Shown here: positions 5,718-6,377 of the stretch, piece after piece
Layout of the letters: each line of letters begins with the position of its first letter
Position numbering within the stretch: position 1 is the stretch's first letter
Origin: Bacteroidia bacterium
GTDB taxonomy: Bacteria; Bacteroidota; Bacteroidia; Bacteroidales; Azobacteroidaceae
DNA length: 6,377 nucleotides
Direction of reading: 5' to 3'
NCBI GenBank assembly: GCA_025996865.1
Contig: BNTV01000186.1
Coordinates: 1-6,377 of the forward strand
Notes under the pieces: generated by a model
What the model saw: only the letters and a program-made list of their open reading frames with translations
Databases searched by the model: none
Told to the model about the DNA's origin: nothing
Program-made: the position numbers and the translations under genes

Positions 5718-6377
5718 ATGAGTATGGATAACAACAAACTATATGCATTAAACAGGGAAGGAACCAGTCAATTGGAACGGTTTCCCGAAGCATTATCCGG
5801 CGATTACGTCAAGATTGACGAACGGTCGATTGCCGACTTGGTCAGGCAGAGCGCTGAATATGCCAATTACGTTAGATATTACAACAACTCTAATAAGGAA
5901 GAGGGTCGTTGGAGAGCGTTTTTTGAGGAGATTTATGATTATAAGGAGAAACGGGCAAGATTTTCTTCCCTCGAAGAATTAGAGCGTAAGGCATCCACTT
6001 CCCCTCATTTGACCCTCTTCCTCGCATTTTTGCGACTGTTCGGCATTGCACAGGATCATCTGAATACCTTAACGGAAGCTCATCTTGATTTTTATTACAA
6101 AGAAATACTGCAACTAAAGCCGAGACCCGAAATCCCCGATAGTGTACCTCTTTTCTTTCAACTGAATAAGGCGGCACAACAAGCTATGGTTCCGGCCAAC
6201 ACCTTGTTCCCGGCAGGTAGCGATAAGAATGGGAAGCCTTTATTCTATGCCTCAAAGAATGATTTGATAGTCAATAAAGCCAAAGTAGGAGCGGTAAAGG
6301 GAATTTACAAAGCCAATAGCCAAATTTACCTCATCAATGACATGCTGAGCAAAGCGGATAACCGGGACTCCGGTCTT
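5718..6377 (+). CDS. Afp11-like baseplate protein (gpJ/gp6-type wedge), 3' end outside window
   Basis: Open from ATG 5718 to the window edge: 220 residues with no stop. The N-terminal region is charged and helical (KIDERSIADLVRQSAEYANY, then GRWRAFFEEIYDYKEK). It is followed by SPHLTLFLAFLRLFGIAQDH, LNTLTEAHLDFYYKEILQL with PEIPDSVPLFFQL after it, and PANTLFPAGSDKNGKPLFYA. The combination of LNTLT-x-x-HLDFYYKEIL, a PANTLFPAG segment and NDLIVNKAKV is characteristic of the large Afp11/baseplate J-like proteins of Bacteroidota CIS loci. The role is to form the wedges that hold the baseplate in its pre-contraction state. Full members are several times longer than what is visible. A second in-frame ATG at 5724 is possible; 5718 is taken because it is first and lies 6 bases after the gp25 stop. 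Confidence 0.85.
   Translation, partial: MSMDNNKLYALNREGTSQLERFPEALSGDYVKIDERSIADLVRQSAEYANYVRYYNNSNKEEGRWRAFFEEIYDYKEKRARFSSLEELERKASTSPHLTLFLAFLRLFGIAQDHLNTLTEAHLDFYYKEILQLKPRPEIPDSVPLFFQLNKAAQQAMVPANTLFPAGSDKNGKPLFYASKNDLIVNKAKVGAVKGIYKANSQIYLINDMLSKADNRDSGL

Noticed and set aside
5890..6177. Reverse-strand open frame of 95 codons opposite the Afp11-like gene
   Set aside because: The forward frame carries conserved baseplate motifs across the whole stretch; the reverse frame has none.
1..6377. Prophage tail module
   Set aside because: The paired tube paralogues, DUF5908-like gene, PAAR tip and Afp11-like protein match injection-system loci, and no phage head, lysis or integration gene is present; flanks could still change this.

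Overview
The window is an almost gap-free, single-strand (+) run of structural genes of a contractile injection system (CIS): a phage-tail-like machine of the extracellular type (eCIS: Afp/PVC, or the Bacteroidales injection system BIS) or of the related subtype iv T6SS. No capsid, terminase, integrase, TssJLM membrane-complex or ClpV gene lies within these 6.4 kb. The closest fit is a member of the Bacteroidota. The reasons are the style of the sheath, tube and Afp11-like proteins, the presence of a DUF5908-type small protein, moderate to low GC, and A/T-rich leaders in place of clear Shine-Dalgarno sequences. This taxonomic call is inference from recognised sequence style, not from a search.

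Layout: (1) 1-127 is an exact copy of 1095-1221, the conserved C-terminal part of a sheath gene, joined abruptly at 127/128 to the middle of a sheath gene. (2) 129-1400 encodes a tail sheath protein lacking its N-terminal region. (3) After a 28-bp A/T-rich gap come two tandem, overlapping tail-tube genes (1429-1881 and 1865-2419). (4) 2429-2584 is a 51-residue DUF5908-like small gene. (5) 2584-3264 is an Afp7-like LysM-type tube/baseplate connector. (6) 3270-5015 is a VgrG/Afp8-like spike, followed by a PAAR tip (5021-5299) and a gp25-type baseplate wedge protein (5304-5711). (7) 5718 to the window end is the N-terminal 220 residues of an Afp11-like baseplate protein.

Together these parts would build the contractile core: the sheath wraps a tube of stacked gp19-like hexamers; the Afp7 homologue joins the tube to the spike; the PAAR protein caps the spike; gp25 and Afp11 form the wedges that trigger sheath contraction. 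Gaps of 28 bp or less and several start/stop overlaps indicate one operon with translational coupling. No promoter, terminator, RNA gene, CRISPR array, insertion sequence or toxin/effector gene was seen.

The feature most in need of checking is the left edge. The 127-bp perfect repeat and the frame-breaking junction look either like an assembly (k-mer) chimera or like a real partial tandem duplication or recombination inside the sheath locus.
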